Part shown: positions 19,801 through 29,379 of the stretch, one piece after another
Numbering within the stretch: position 1 is the stretch's first letter
How the letters are laid out: each line of letters begins with the position of its first letter
Notes under the pieces: generated by a model
What the model saw: the letters and a program-made list of their open reading frames with translations, nothing else
Database searches by the model: none
Told to the model about the DNA's origin: nothing
Source: Nocardiopsis sp. CNR-923
Lineage (GTDB): Bacteria; Actinomycetota; Actinomycetes; Streptosporangiales; Streptosporangiaceae
Length of the DNA stretch: 59,249 bases
NCBI RefSeq assembly: GCF_001942255.1
Contig: NZ_MKKC01000071.1
Span: 1-59,249 of the forward strand
Direction of reading: 5' to 3'
Made by a program: the position numbers and the translations under genes

Positions 19801-20889
19801 CTCCGGCTCCTCGCGCCGGTCGGCCACCAGGGCGATGACGTGGATGCCCAGGTCGGACAGGGAGGTCACGGGCGGTTCGGCGTGCAGGCCGGACAGCGTC
19901 GACTGGTGCTCGCCGTCGAGCACCACGACCAGGCGCCGCGTGCCCGGACCCGGCGGCCTGCCGCGCCGCCGCTGGAGGTCCACCGTGCGGCGTTCGATCT
20001 CCTCGGACAGCAGCTCGGCGATCTGTACGCTGTTCCCGGCCACCAGCCGGGCGGGCATCGGGCCGTCCTGGGCCTCGTCGTAGGTGTTGTGCGGCAGCCA
20101 CTTGAGCCATTCCCACCAAGGGCGCAGCCGCTGGTCGCGGACCACGCCGATCTGCAGGTCGTGCGGTGAGTGGAAGGTCGCCAACTGGGCGATCATCGCG
20201 CGCGCCAGCCCGCGCCCGGCCTCGCGGTCGCCGACGACCGACACCACGCCGTACTCCCGCAGCGGGACGACCAGCGGCATCTCCGGCACGTCCCCGTACA
20301 GCTCGATGAGCTGGTCGGCGGCCCCCTGGCAGACGGGGTCGTAGACGATGAGCGGGTTGGAGTTGTCCACCCGGAGCTTGAGCGCACGGGCCAGCGGCCG
20401 GGTCCCCGAACCGGCGCGCACGTCCAGGAAGTCGGGATCGGCGGCCCGGCGCTCCCACCGGCGGGCCCGCGAGCGCGCCGGTTCGGTCAGCAGCTCCGGG
20501 GCGGGGTGGCGGAACGCGCTGTCGGCGCGCTGCGTGGCGGCCACGTCCCGGACGATCTCGCGCAGCTGGTCGAGGTAGTCGACGTAGCGTTCCCGCTGTT
20601 CCCGGATGCGCTTGCGCGGCCCGTTGTGCTGGGCGACGAACATGATGATGCCGACGACCACGCTCGCCATCATGATCATGCGCCCGCCACCGCCATCAGG
20701 GGGCGGTGCCCCATGGTGATCGACATCAGCAGCGAACCGGAGCCGGTGATGATCGGCATGATGATCATCGCGCCCGAACTGGAGGCGGGAGGGTTCTCCG
20801 GCATCTGCGGCGGGGTCGCGATGACCAGGGGGGTGTTCCGGGGCAGTCGGGACGCTGCGGGCGGGGCGGGGGACCGGTCTCGTCGCCAC
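16862..20889 (-). CDS. eccC: Type VII secretion ATPase EccC (three frameshifts)
   Basis: FtsK/SpoIIIE-family ATPase that recognises WXG100 substrates and drives their export, about 1,340 aa after repair. Three P-loops are visible in order: GATGSGKS, GGPQSGKS and GDPQTGKS; the first domain also has LLVDFKGGATF and LLIIIDEFSELL. The N terminus holds two membrane spans, one hidden by shifts (MIIMPIITGSGSLLMSITMG) and one at MIMMASVVVGIIMFVA. Breaks near 20840 (C run), 20690 and 18556 each need one added base. The start is GTG 20889, preceded by GGAAAGAG. It is a fused EccCa/EccCb type. It is divergent from eccD with a 145-nt shared promoter region. Confidence 0.9.
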
Positions 20890-21034
20890 AGTGATCTCTT
20901 TCCGTCCGCCTACGGGGGATGGGTGTCTGGGTGACTACGCTAGGAATGATCTCGCGAACGCAGCGAATCGCCTAATTCGCGTCGGTCTGTACCCCCGAGC
21001 GGAGACGACCCCCTAGGACGACGGCAAGGGAATC

Positions 21035-22380
21035 ATGCGTGTGAGTGGATACTGTCGGGTCACCGTCACCGGACCGGACCGCTGGGCCGACCTGGCACTG
21101 CCCGGCAGCGTGCCCGTGGCGACGCTGATGCCCCGGATCGTGGAGGTGTGCGCTCCTCGGGAGGAGGGCACCGAACCCGCCCACTGGTCCCTGACCACCG
21201 TCGACGGCTCCCCCGTGCGGTTGGAGGAACCGTTGGAGAGCGCGGGGGTCTACGACGGCGACGTCCTCGTGCTCGACCGGCGGACCGCGCCCAGCCGACC
21301 CGCGCACGTGGACGACGTGCGCGGCGCCGTGGAGGACCGGGTCGACGAGACCGCCCGGATCTGGAATCCGGCCACGACGCTCTCCTTCGGCCTCCTGGTG
21401 GCCGGAATCGGCCCCTTGGCGATGCTGGCGTGGATGATGTGGCTGCGCCCGTCGGTCGGTCACCTGGGTGTGGCGAGCGTCGGCACCCTCTTCACCATCG
21501 CGGCCATGCTCCTCGCCGCCCGCCGCCCCCTGCCCGCGGTCGCCCACGTCCTGTTCGCCGCGGCCTGCGTCTGGGGAGCGGTGACCACCGTGCTCGCGGC
21601 GCGGCTGTTGACCGACGCCGACGCCTGGTGACGTCGGCGTTCGCCCTGACCGGCGCCCTCCTGGTGGCCGGGGTCGGTTGGGCGCTGCACGAGACGGGGC
21701 TGGCCTACATCGCCGCGCTGGGCGTGATCGCGGTGACGGCGGCGGTACTGGTCGGGGTCGGCGCGTTCGTGGATCCGGTGCAGGGTGTCCGCGCCATGGG
21801 ATTCGCCCTGGCCCTGTGCGTCGGCGCGCTTCCACGGGTGGCCATGGTGATGGGCGGGCTGTCCGGGCTCGACTACGAGGTCGGGCGCTCGGGCCAGGTC
21901 GCCACGGAACGGTTCGATGAGACCTTCACCAACAGCGACCGGCTGCTGCTGGGCATCGTGTTGGGCGCCGCGCTGAGCGGCGGCGCGGTCACGGTGCTGC
22001 TGGCCTTCATGGCCGAGGGGCCGCCGGACCTGCTCCTGGGCGGTCTGCTGTCGGTGCTGCTGGTGATGCGCTCGCGGCTGTTCGACCGGATCCGGCACGT
22101 GCTGCCGCTGCGGCTCGCGGGCGTGCTGGGCCTCGGGGCCACGGGCGTGGCGGCGATCGGGGTGTACCCGGTGCTGGGTCCGTGGCTGCCGGTGGCGGTC
22201 CTGTCGGCGTGCATGGTGCTGGGCGTGCTGAGCTGGGTGCGCCTGGCCGACGTCCCGCGCGCGTCGCTGCGCCGCCTGCTCAACTGGGCCGAGGTGGTGG
22301 TGATCATCGCGTTGTGCGCGGTCTTCGCCTGGGGGGCGGGTCTGTTCGCGTTCGTCGCGCGGATGTCCGGGGTCGCGTGA
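21035..22380 (+). CDS. eccD: Type VII secretion integral membrane protein EccD (one frameshift)
   Basis: Channel component of the ESX membrane complex. A ubiquitin-like N-terminal domain (residues about 1-85, SGYCRVTVTGPDRWADLALP) is followed by about eleven membrane helices, starting at TTLSFGLLVAGIGPLAMLAW. The frame breaks near 21629 (GACGCCTGGTGACG); one added C gives DALVTSAFALTGALLVAGVG and a protein of about 448 aa, normal for EccD. It is transcribed away from eccC. EccB, EccE and the MycP protease are not found in the window. Confidence 0.9.
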
Positions 22381-22396
22381 CCGGGGCGCGTGCCGG

Positions 22397-22905
22397 TCAG
22401 CAGCGCTTGATCGCCTCCGCCTGCGCCTCGGGGCCGCACTCGGAGCACGCGAACGCCGGACCCCGCGGTTTCCGCACGCCCGCGCGCCGCCGCCGACGAC
22501 GGGCCTCTCTGAGGGAGATCCCCACGATCCGGGTGGCCGTGACCGCCGCGACCACCGCGAGCGGCACGACGAGCGCGGCCACGGGCTGGCGGATGGGGCG
22601 GTAGTCGGCGCCTCCGCCGTCCAGGACGATGAACCCGGCCGGCCGCACCCGCGCCAACCCCGCGCCCCCGACGCCGTCGCGGCCGGGATCCGACTCGATG
22701 CGCCGCCCATCGTGCCCAGGGCGCTGACCCGCGCGACCGGGACGACCGTGGTCGCTCCCGAAACCACCGGATCGCCGAACACGGCGGCGGCCCTGGCCGC
22801 GCCGCCGGTGCGCTCGACCACGTGCGTGAGCGCGTCCAGCGCCGGGCGGCGGGGGCGGACGGCGCCCTCGGCGCGTCGGGCACGTCGGATCGCGGATCTC
22901 AGCAT
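22397..22905 (-). CDS. GerW-family (YtfJ-like) sporulation protein (one frameshift)
   Basis: About 169 aa after repair. It has the family hallmark of a short region, AAAVFGDPVVSGATTVVPVARVSALG, then a Gly-rich stretch and PAGFIVLDGGGADYRPI, followed by one membrane span (VAALVVPLAVVAAVTATRIVG), a run of arginines and a C-terminal CSECGPEAQAEAIKRC. Frames meet near 22700, where one G added to a G run restores continuity. GerW-family proteins are linked to spore germination in Bacillus, and homologues occur in sporulating actinomycetes. It is convergent with eccD, with stops 16 nt apart. Confidence 0.75.
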
Positions 22906-23054
22906 GGTCCTGGCTCCTCACCGGCGGGTACGGGTGTCCACGCTACCGCCCGTCGCGCCGCCCTCCGGGGAGGCCGACCGCCCGCGCGGGCGCCCTGTCG
23001 CGACAGCGGGCCGCCGGGACCCGCGGGTGTCCGCCCCGGGTCCGGCCCGGCGCC

Positions 23055-24104
23055 TCAGGGCCGGCCGGCGGTGGCCCCGGCCCAGATGTTGACGTCGGAC
23101 TCCACCGCCCACCGGTCGACGCGGCGCAGTTCCTCGTCGGTGAACTCCGGCGCGTCCAGGGCGCCCAGGTTGTGTTCGAGCTGTTCCACGCTGGAGGCGC
23201 CGACGAGCGCCGTGGTCACCGTCCGCGGGCCCTGGTCCCGCAGGACCCAGGAGATCGCCATCTGCGCCAGGCTCTGGCCGCGTTCGGCGGCGATCTCGTT
23301 CAGCCCCCGTGCGCGTTCGAGGACCGTGTCGGAGAGCATGTGCTCGCGCCAGCTGGGGCGGCCCACCCCGGCCCGGGAGTCGGCGGGCACGTCGCCGCCC
23401 AGGTAGCGGGAGGTCAGCACGCCCTGGGCCAGTGGGGAGAAGGCGACCACGCCCATGCCCTCGTCGTCGGCGGCGGCCAGGAGCCCGTCCTCGACCCAGC
23501 GGTTGAGCATGGAGTACGAGGGCTGGTGGACGACGAGGGGTGTGCCCAGCTCGCGCATGATCCTCGCCGCCTCGCGGGTGGCGGCGGGGCCGTAGGAGGA
23601 GATTCCGGCGTACATCGCGCGGCCGGAGACCACGGCGTGGTGGAGGGCCAGCATGGTCTCCTCCAGCGGCGTCTCCGGGTCGGGGCGGTGGCTGTAGAAG
23701 ACGTCGACGTAGTCCAGGCCCATCCGCCGCAGGGAGCGGTCCAGTGAGGAGAGCAGGTACTTGCGCGAGCCGCCGTGTTGGTGGGGGCCGGGGCCCATGA
23801 CGTATCCGGCCTTGGTGGTGATGACGAGCTCGTCGCGGTGGGGGCGCAGGTCCCGGGCGAGGATCCGGCCCAGGTTCTCCTCGGCGCTGCCGGGCGGCGG
23901 ACCGTAGTTGTTGGCCAGGTCGAGGTGGAAGACTCCGAGGTCGAAGGCGCGCAGGAGGATGCGGCGCTGGCCTTCGAGGTCGCGGTCGGAGCCGAAGTTC
24001 TGCCATAGGCCGAGGGAGAGGCGGGGCAGGTGCAGGCCGCTGTGACCGCAGCGGCGGTACTCCACGGAGTCGTAGCGGTCCTCGCTCGCGACGTGTGTGC
24101 CCAC
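23055..24104 (-). CDS. Aldo/keto reductase, YghZ-like (glyceraldehyde-3-phosphate reductase group)
   Basis: About 349 aa NADPH-dependent reductase with a (beta/alpha)8 barrel. The Asp/Tyr of the catalytic tetrad are in FHLDLANNYGPPPGSAEENLG, the Lys in VITTKAGY and the His in YVDVFYSHRPDPETP. The C-terminal cofactor region reads TTALVGASSVEQLEHNLGAL. I chose GTG at 24104 with GAAGGGA upstream; the longer frame runs through unrelated sequence. The YghZ group reduces L-glyceraldehyde-3-phosphate or methylglyoxal-like aldehydes, and the physiological substrate here is unknown. Confidence 0.88.
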   Translation of the reverse strand: MGTHVASEDRYDSVEYRRCGHSGLHLPRLSLGLWQNFGSDRDLEGQRRILLRAFDLGVFHLDLANNYGPPPGSAEENLGRILARDLRPHRDELVITTKAGYVMGPGPHQHGGSRKYLLSSLDRSLRRMGLDYVDVFYSHRPDPETPLEETMLALHHAVVSGRAMYAGISSYGPAATREAARIMRELGTPLVVHQPSYSMLNRWVEDGLLAAADDEGMGVVAFSPLAQGVLTSRYLGGDVPADSRAGVGRPSWREHMLSDTVLERARGLNEIAAERGQSLAQMAISWVLRDQGPRTVTTALVGASSVEQLEHNLGALDAPEFTDEELRRVDRWAVESDVNIWAGATAGRP

Positions 24105-24217
24105 GGTGCGTCCCTTCGTCTGTCTGCATTGAAGGGGACAGTTTCGCAGATCAGGACATTCCAGGCGCAATGCTCGGAGCGGGGGAACCAGTCGGGGGCG
24201 TGTGGGCGCGTCCCGGA

Positions 24218-24601
24218 TCAGGCGGCGGTGAGTCCGGCCAGCGCGTGGCGGTGCTGGCTGTAGGAGGCCTCGGAGATCCGCGCGAACGGGTTGAGCAGCG
24301 CGGCGGCGCCGACGGGGTCGCTCGCCGGGTGGGAGACGGTCTGACCGCCGCGGAACAGGTCGTTCCAGAAGAAGCGGCCGTCGCGACACCAGACGTTGAC
24401 GTCGCACTGGACCGACATGACGGCCAAGTCCGAGGTCCCGGACCAGTAGAGCTGACGGGGGGTCAGGGAGGCGAGCTCGCCCAGGAGCGCCGTGATCGCG
24501 CGCTCGGCGCAGAAGGCGTGGCGAGGCTTGTGCTTGACTCGTCTGGCGAGTGCCGATTTCGCCCGGGAGGCCCGGGGATTGTTCAGGCGCCAGTGACTCA
24601 A
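24218..24601 (-). CDS. Hypothetical protein, about 127 aa
   Basis: I do not recognise a family. It is a basic N-terminal segment (NNPRASRAKSALARRVKHKP) followed by a more globular part with cysteines and aromatics (YWSGTSDLAVMSVQCDVNVW, FFWNDLFRGG). There is no signal peptide or membrane span. I favour the TTG at 24599-24601, which has GGAG 6 nt upstream, over the ATG at 24706. It precedes the aldo/keto reductase in the same direction with a 113-nt gap. Confidence 0.55.
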   Translation of the reverse strand: MSHWRLNNPRASRAKSALARRVKHKPRHAFCAERAITALLGELASLTPRQLYWSGTSDLAVMSVQCDVNVWCRDGRFFWNDLFRGGQTVSHPASDPVGAAALLNPFARISEASYSQHRHALAGLTAA

Positions 24602-25164
24602 GGTCGTCTCCAGTGGGTGTCTCGGGTGCCGCGGTGCTGACCGTGTGCGCTTGTCGCGACCATGCGCCGCGGTACGAGGGGCGCCGCCGCGGCGGGTTCC
24701 CTCCACAAAGTTGGCGAGGCGTGGACCGTGTCGTTACCTCGTAGTTATTCTTTGCGCTCCGGATGCTAGCAGGAGCCAACCCTCTGTGGTCGAGGCTTTT
24801 GGGTGTGGTCAATATCACAATTAACAAATGGGTATCGACTGCACACTTCCAAGAACCACCAGTTCAGACGGTTAATTTCGAACCCTTTTTCGGGTCGCTT
24901 ATGCGCCGAAAGAGATCCGGTGTCTCGTTCGGACCGTCGTCCGGGGCACGCGATTTCGCGACACATGGGTGGCTGAACGTCGCTGACGGTGACTTTACGC
25001 AGGTGGGCGACTCTTGACCCGCGCTCGGGCGTGTCTTGCCTGTTCCGGATCGGCCTGACGGCGGGCGTTCGGGTCCGCCTTGCGCCGCCGTCGACCCCCG
25101 TGTAAGGGCCGGTCACACGGTTGGAGGACACTGGATCGGGTCAATCGAGGAGAGAAGCCGCGCA
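24602..25164. other. 563-nt AT-rich regulatory gap upstream of the MFS transporter
   Basis: No gene is supported. Bases about 24760-24960 are far richer in A/T than the rest of the window. It holds the CRP-like site at 24804-24819 and must carry the divergent promoters for the hypothetical protein and the MFS gene. The AT content could reflect foreign DNA or simply an active promoter region. Confidence 0.55.
24804..24819. promoter_or_regulatory. CRP/GlxR-like palindromic site
   Basis: TGTGGTCAATATCACA matches the TGTGA-N6-TCACA consensus of CRP/GlxR-type regulators at 9 of 10 fixed bases. It lies in the AT-rich gap, 203 nt upstream of the hypothetical gene and 346 nt upstream of the MFS gene. 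Confidence 0.4.
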
Positions 25165-26454
25165 GTGACTCACACCCACACATCCGGTGACCCCATCGCC
25201 GAGCGGGAGGAGACCGCTCCCGCCGAGCCCGGAGGGGGCGCCCGCGCCTGGACCGTGTGGGGTGTCGCCGTCGGCGGCTACTTCCTGGCGATGCTGCACC
25301 GCAACGGGCTCGGCGTCGCCGCCCTGGCGGCCCAGGAGCGGTTCGACGTCGGTCCGGCGCTGCTCTCCCTCCTGCCGATGCTCCAACTCCTCGTCTACGT
25401 CCTCCTCCAGGTGCCCTCCGGGCTGCTGGCCGACCGCCTCGGGCCCCGGTACACGCTCGTGACCGGCATGGGCGCGATGGCGGCCGGGGCGTGCCTGTTC
25501 GCGCTCGCGCCCGGCGTGGAGGCGGCCGTCGCGGGCCGGCTCCTCATCGGACTCGGGGACGCGCTCGTCTTCCTCAACGTCATCCGCCTGGCGGCGCTGT
25601 GGTTCCCCCGGGCGCGCTACGCGCTCGTCAGCGGGCTCACCGGCGTGGTCGGCGGGACCGGCCAGGTCGCCAGTGCGGCGCCGCTCGCGTGGGCTCTGGA
25701 GGGGGTGGGCTGGGCGCCCGCCTTCCTCACGACGGCGGCCCTCACGGCGCTCATGGCGTCGCTGGTGCTCCTGGTCGTGCGGGACCGTCCGGCCGGGGCG
25801 GCCGGGCGGTCGACCTCGGCCGAGCCCATCCCCGCGTGGGAGGCGCTCAGGGAGGCGCTGCGGGCGCGCGGGCCGCGGATCGGGATGGTGCACCACGCGG
25901 CGGTCATGGCGCCGTTCACGATGATGATGGTGCTGTGGGGCTACCCGTTCCTGGTGGGCGGTCTGGGACTGACCGAGGGAACGGCGGCGCTGACGCTCAC
26001 GGCACTGGCCGCCGGAACGCTGTGGACCGCCCCGTTCGCGGGCGCGGTGATCGGGCGGCGGCCGGGCGCGCGGGCGTGGCTGGGGCTGACCATGGCCACG
26101 TCGGCGAGTGCGGGTCTGGTGCTCCTGGTGGCGTGGCCGGGCGGGGCGCCCACGCCGGTGGGCGTGACGGTGCTGGCCGTGCTGGCGCTGGGCCAGGTGC
26201 TCGCGCCGACGGTCTCGTTCGACTTCGCCCGGGACGGCGTGCCCGCCAGCCGGACGGGGGTCGCCTCCGGCCTGGTGAACATGGCGGGCTTCTCCACGGC
26301 GGTGCTGTGCACGGTGCTGGCCGGGTCGGTGCTCCAGCTCCTCCCGGAGGCGACGACCGCCTTCCAGTGGGCGTTCGCGCCCCTGTGCGCGACCACGCTC
26401 GCCGCGACCCTCGCGCTCTGGGCCATGGTGCTGCGAGGTGCGCGCGGGGTCTGA
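25165..26454 (+). CDS. Major facilitator superfamily transporter
   Basis: About 429 aa with 12 predicted membrane helices. The signature loop between helices 2 and 3 is seen as GLLADRLGPRYTLVTG, and helix 4 as GRLLIGLGDALVFLNVIRLA. I chose GTG 25165, with GAGGAGAG upstream; the ATG-led extension to 25036 is soluble and unlike MFS proteins. The substrate is not evident. The His/Thr-rich N terminus (THTHTSGD) could bind metal but may mean nothing. Confidence 0.85.
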   Translation: MTHTHTSGDPIAEREETAPAEPGGGARAWTVWGVAVGGYFLAMLHRNGLGVAALAAQERFDVGPALLSLLPMLQLLVYVLLQVPSGLLADRLGPRYTLVTGMGAMAAGACLFALAPGVEAAVAGRLLIGLGDALVFLNVIRLAALWFPRARYALVSGLTGVVGGTGQVASAAPLAWALEGVGWAPAFLTTAALTALMASLVLLVVRDRPAGAAGRSTSAEPIPAWEALREALRARGPRIGMVHHAAVMAPFTMMMVLWGYPFLVGGLGLTEGTAALTLTALAAGTLWTAPFAGAVIGRRPGARAWLGLTMATSASAGLVLLVAWPGGAPTPVGVTVLAVLALGQVLAPTVSFDFARDGVPASRTGVASGLVNMAGFSTAVLCTVLAGSVLQLLPEATTAFQWAFAPLCATTLAATLALWAMVLRGARGV

Positions 26455-26570
26455 CCGCCGAACGCGCCGGTTTGACCGTCCTTGGTCCCGACGAGGACTT
26501 CGAGCTGGTCGCCGAGGTCACCGTGCGCCCCGCGCTGCGCCTGGGAGCCGTCCGACCCCGCCGCTCCACG

Positions 26571-26613
26571 CGGCGACGGGCGGGACGGCCGACGGCCGTC
26601 CCGCCCGTCGCCG
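26571..26613. terminator. Bidirectional terminator between MFS and fadE
   Basis: Perfect 20-bp inverted repeat with a 3-nt loop (GAC): left arm 26571-26590 begins CGGCGACGGG, right arm 26594-26613 ends CCCGTCGCCG. It lies between convergent stops at 26454 and 26624. Confidence 0.85.
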
Positions 26614-26623
26614 GACGCGTGAG

Positions 26624-28446
26624 CTAGAACGCGGACTCGGGCACGTCCATCAGGTCCAGCTTCACGCCCTCGGCGATCCGGCGCTCGGCGGCGATGCGCG
26701 GCAGGAACTGCTCGGCGAAGAAGCGCGCGGCGGCGATCTTGCCGGTGTAGAAGTCCTTGTCGTCGCCCTCGGCGCCGTCGATGCTGTTCAGCGCGACCTC
26801 GGCCTGGCGCAGCAGCAGCCAGGACAGGAGGACGTCGCCGAAGGCCATCAGCAGACGGGTGGAGTTCAGGCCCACCTTGTACAGCTGGCGCGGCTCCTCG
26901 ACCGCACCCATCGTGTGGCCGACCATGAGCTCGACGATCTTCTCGATGTGCTCGACGGCCTCCAGGAGCAGTCCGCGCTCCTCCTTCAGCTGGCCGTTGC
27001 CCGCCTCGCTCCGGGCGAAGGCCTTCATCTCGGCGGCGAGCTCACCGATGGCGGCGCCGCCGTTCTTCACGATCTTGCGGAAGAAGAAGTCCTGCGCCTG
27101 GATCGCGGTGGTTCCCTCGTACAGGGTGTCGATCTTGGCGTCGCGGATGTACTGCTCGATCGGGTACTCCTGGAGGTACCCGGAGCCGCCCAGGGTCTGG
27201 AGGGACTCGGCGAGCAGCGCGTAGGAGCGTTCGGAGCCCACGCCCTTGACGATCGGCAGCAGGAGGTCGTTCATCGCCTCCAGCTTCTTGACGTCCTCAC
27301 CGGCCGCGTGCGCGATCTGGATCGCGTCCTGCTGGGTGGCGGTGAACACGGTCAGGGCGCGCATGGCCTCGACGTAGGACTTCTGCGTCATGAGGCTGCG
27401 CCGCACGTCGGGGTGGTGCGTGATGGTGACCTTCGGGGCGTTCTTGTCGCCGCCGGCGGTCAGGTCGGTGCCCTGCTTGCGCTCCTTGGCGTACTCCAGC
27501 GCGTTGAGGTAGCCGGTGGAGAGGGTGGCGATCGCCTTCGTCCCGACCATCATGCGCGCGTACTCGATGATGAGGAACATCTGGCGGATGCCGTCGTGCT
27601 TGTCGCCGACGAGGTAGCCGACGGCGGGGTGCTTGTCGCCGAAGGTCAGCTCGCAGGTGGTGGAGGCCTTGAGGCCCATCTTGTGCTCGACGTTGGTCAC
27701 GTAGGCGCCGTTGCGCTCACCGAGGGAGCCGTCCTCGTTGACCAGGTACTTGGGGACCAGGAACAGCGAGAGGCCCTTGGTGCCGGGGCCCGCGCCCTCG
27801 GGGCGCGCGAGCACCAGGTGGAAGATGTTCTCGGTCATGTCCTGCTCGGCCGAGGTGATGAAGCGCTTGACGCCCTCGATGTGCCAGGTGCCGTCGCCCT
27901 GGTCGGTCGCCTTGGTGCGCCCGGCGCCGACGTCGGAGCCGGCGTCCGGCTCGGTCAGCACCATGGTGGCGCCCCAGCCGCGCTCGATCGCGAGCTTGGC
28001 GAACTCCTTCTGCTTCTCGTTGCCCTCGGCGTAGAGGATGCTCGCGAAGCCCGGACCCGCGGAGTACATGTGGACGGACGGGTTGGCGCCGAGGATGAGC
28101 TCGGCCGCTGACCAGACGAGGGAGCGGGGGGCGCCGAGGCCGCGAGCTCGGGGGAGAGGTCGAGGTTGTACCAGCCGGCGTCCACGTAGGCCTGGTAGGA
28201 CTTCTTCAGGCTCTCGGGGATCGTGACCGTGTTCGTCTTCGGGTCGAAGACCGGCGGGTTGCGGTCGGCGTCCTCGAAGGACTCGGCGACGACACCGGTG
28301 GCGAGCCGGTTGACCTCGTCGAGGATGGTGCGGGCGGTGTCCTCGTCGAGTTCCTCGAACGGGCCCCTGCCCAGTACGTCCTGGCGCTTGAACACCTCGA
28401 ACAGGTTGAACTCGATGTCGCGCAGGTTGCTCTTGTAATGCGTCAT
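26624..28446 (-). CDS. Acyl-CoA dehydrogenase, FadE5-like long form (one frameshift)
   Basis: FAD-dependent first step of fatty-acid beta-oxidation, about 608 aa after repair, matching the long actinobacterial FadE5 type. The N-terminal extension begins [19 protein letters not shown]. The FAD/substrate region reads [17 protein letters not shown], and the catalytic base Glu is probably in [20 protein letters not shown]. The frame breaks near 28140; one added G gives [20 protein letters not shown]. The ATG at 28446 has GGAGCTGTCC upstream. A palindrome at 28500-28521 in its leader is a likely repressor site. It probably acts on long-chain acyl-CoA, by analogy. Confidence 0.9.
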
Positions 28447-28757
28447 GGACAGCTCCGCTGTGTCCCGGCCGCGGTGTCTGTACACGCGGATCTACCGACT
28501 AGTAACAAGTCAATGTTACTACCCAGTAGCACGGTGCGCCAGTGGGGAAAGGACCATCTGGCGGACCGGCGAGCCACATGTGGCGACGCCGCAGGTCAAG
28601 GGTGGGAGACCGGAGGTCGCCGCTCACTGGTGTTTTCCATGGGGCGTTGCGCGTGTTCACCCCGCTCCGGTGCGTACCAGTGGGCGCGGAACGTCGCGAC
28701 CGCCGAACTCCTATGCTCGGACGTGCACGAACACCCGACGTGGGGAGCCACGAGACC
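28447..28757. other. 311-nt divergent promoter region of fadE and the SUFU-domain gene
   Basis: No coding region is supported. The only clear element is the palindrome at 28500-28521 near fadE. Confidence 0.55.
28500..28521. promoter_or_regulatory. Palindromic operator upstream of fadE
   Basis: TAGTAACA (28500-28507) and TGTTACTA (28514-28521) are exact reverse complements with a 6-nt spacer, 54 nt upstream of the fadE ATG. Length and symmetry fit a TetR-type repressor, the class that commonly controls beta-oxidation genes in actinobacteria. No repressor gene is adjacent. Confidence 0.65.
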
Positions 28758-29363
28758 ATGCTGGAGATGCTGCCCGGGCTCGTCCGGATCTACGAGGAGT
28801 GGGCGCGGGTGCACCCCGACGTCCAGCCGCTCACCGTCCAGTTCGCCGCGGACGGCCAAGGCGGGGAGGGGCTGGACGGAGTCCTCGCCTACCCCCTGGA
28901 GGGGCACTGGCTCCTGGTGACCTTCGGCCTGACGGAGTTGGGCGAGAAGACCAGCGGGGAGCCGCGGGTCTCCGGGGCGGGGTTCGAGTTCACCTGCCGG
29001 ATCCCGCGCGAGCCCGCCGACCGCTCCGTGCCCGCCTGGGCCCTGCGCGTCCTGCACGCGCTGGCCGACCGCTTCCTCGCCGGCAGCGACCTGGACGTCG
29101 GCCACTGGATCGTCACGCCCTCACCGCTCGGCGGCGAGCCCGCCAACGGTGACATGACCTCGCTGGTCATCGTCCCCGACGTCGAGGTGCGCGCCATGGA
29201 CACCGACAACGGTCTGGTCATGTTCTTCCAGCTCGTGGGTCTGCTCGCCGCCGAGGGCACGGACGCGCAGGAGGCGGGGACGGCCGCCCCGCTCGTCGCC
29301 CTCCTGCGCGACCGGGACCCGAGACTGCTCACGGTCCCCGGGCGCGAGCCGGTCCGCCTCTGA
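28758..29363 (+). CDS. Suppressor-of-fused (SUFU) domain protein
   Basis: About 201 aa. It begins LEMLPGLVRIYEEWARVHPD and carries LLVTFGLTELGEKTSGEPRVSG and a ADRFLAGSDLDVGHWI segment, the pattern I associate with bacterial SUFU-domain proteins. No signal peptide or membrane span is seen. In bacteria such domains are often immunity or accessory proteins of polymorphic toxins, but no toxin is adjacent. ATG 28758 has GGGGAG 10 nt upstream. It is convergent with the last thiopeptide gene, stops 16 nt apart. Confidence 0.75.
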   Translation: MLEMLPGLVRIYEEWARVHPDVQPLTVQFAADGQGGEGLDGVLAYPLEGHWLLVTFGLTELGEKTSGEPRVSGAGFEFTCRIPREPADRSVPAWALRVLHALADRFLAGSDLDVGHWIVTPSPLGGEPANGDMTSLVIVPDVEVRAMDTDNGLVMFFQLVGLLAAEGTDAQEAGTAAPLVALLRDRDPRLLTVPGREPVRL

Positions 29364-29379
29364 GCCGACGGGCCGCGCG

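Noticed and set aside
24766..25131. 121-aa minus-strand ORF in the AT-rich gap
   Set aside because: No ribosome binding site or recognisable domain, and the composition shifts abruptly within the frame.
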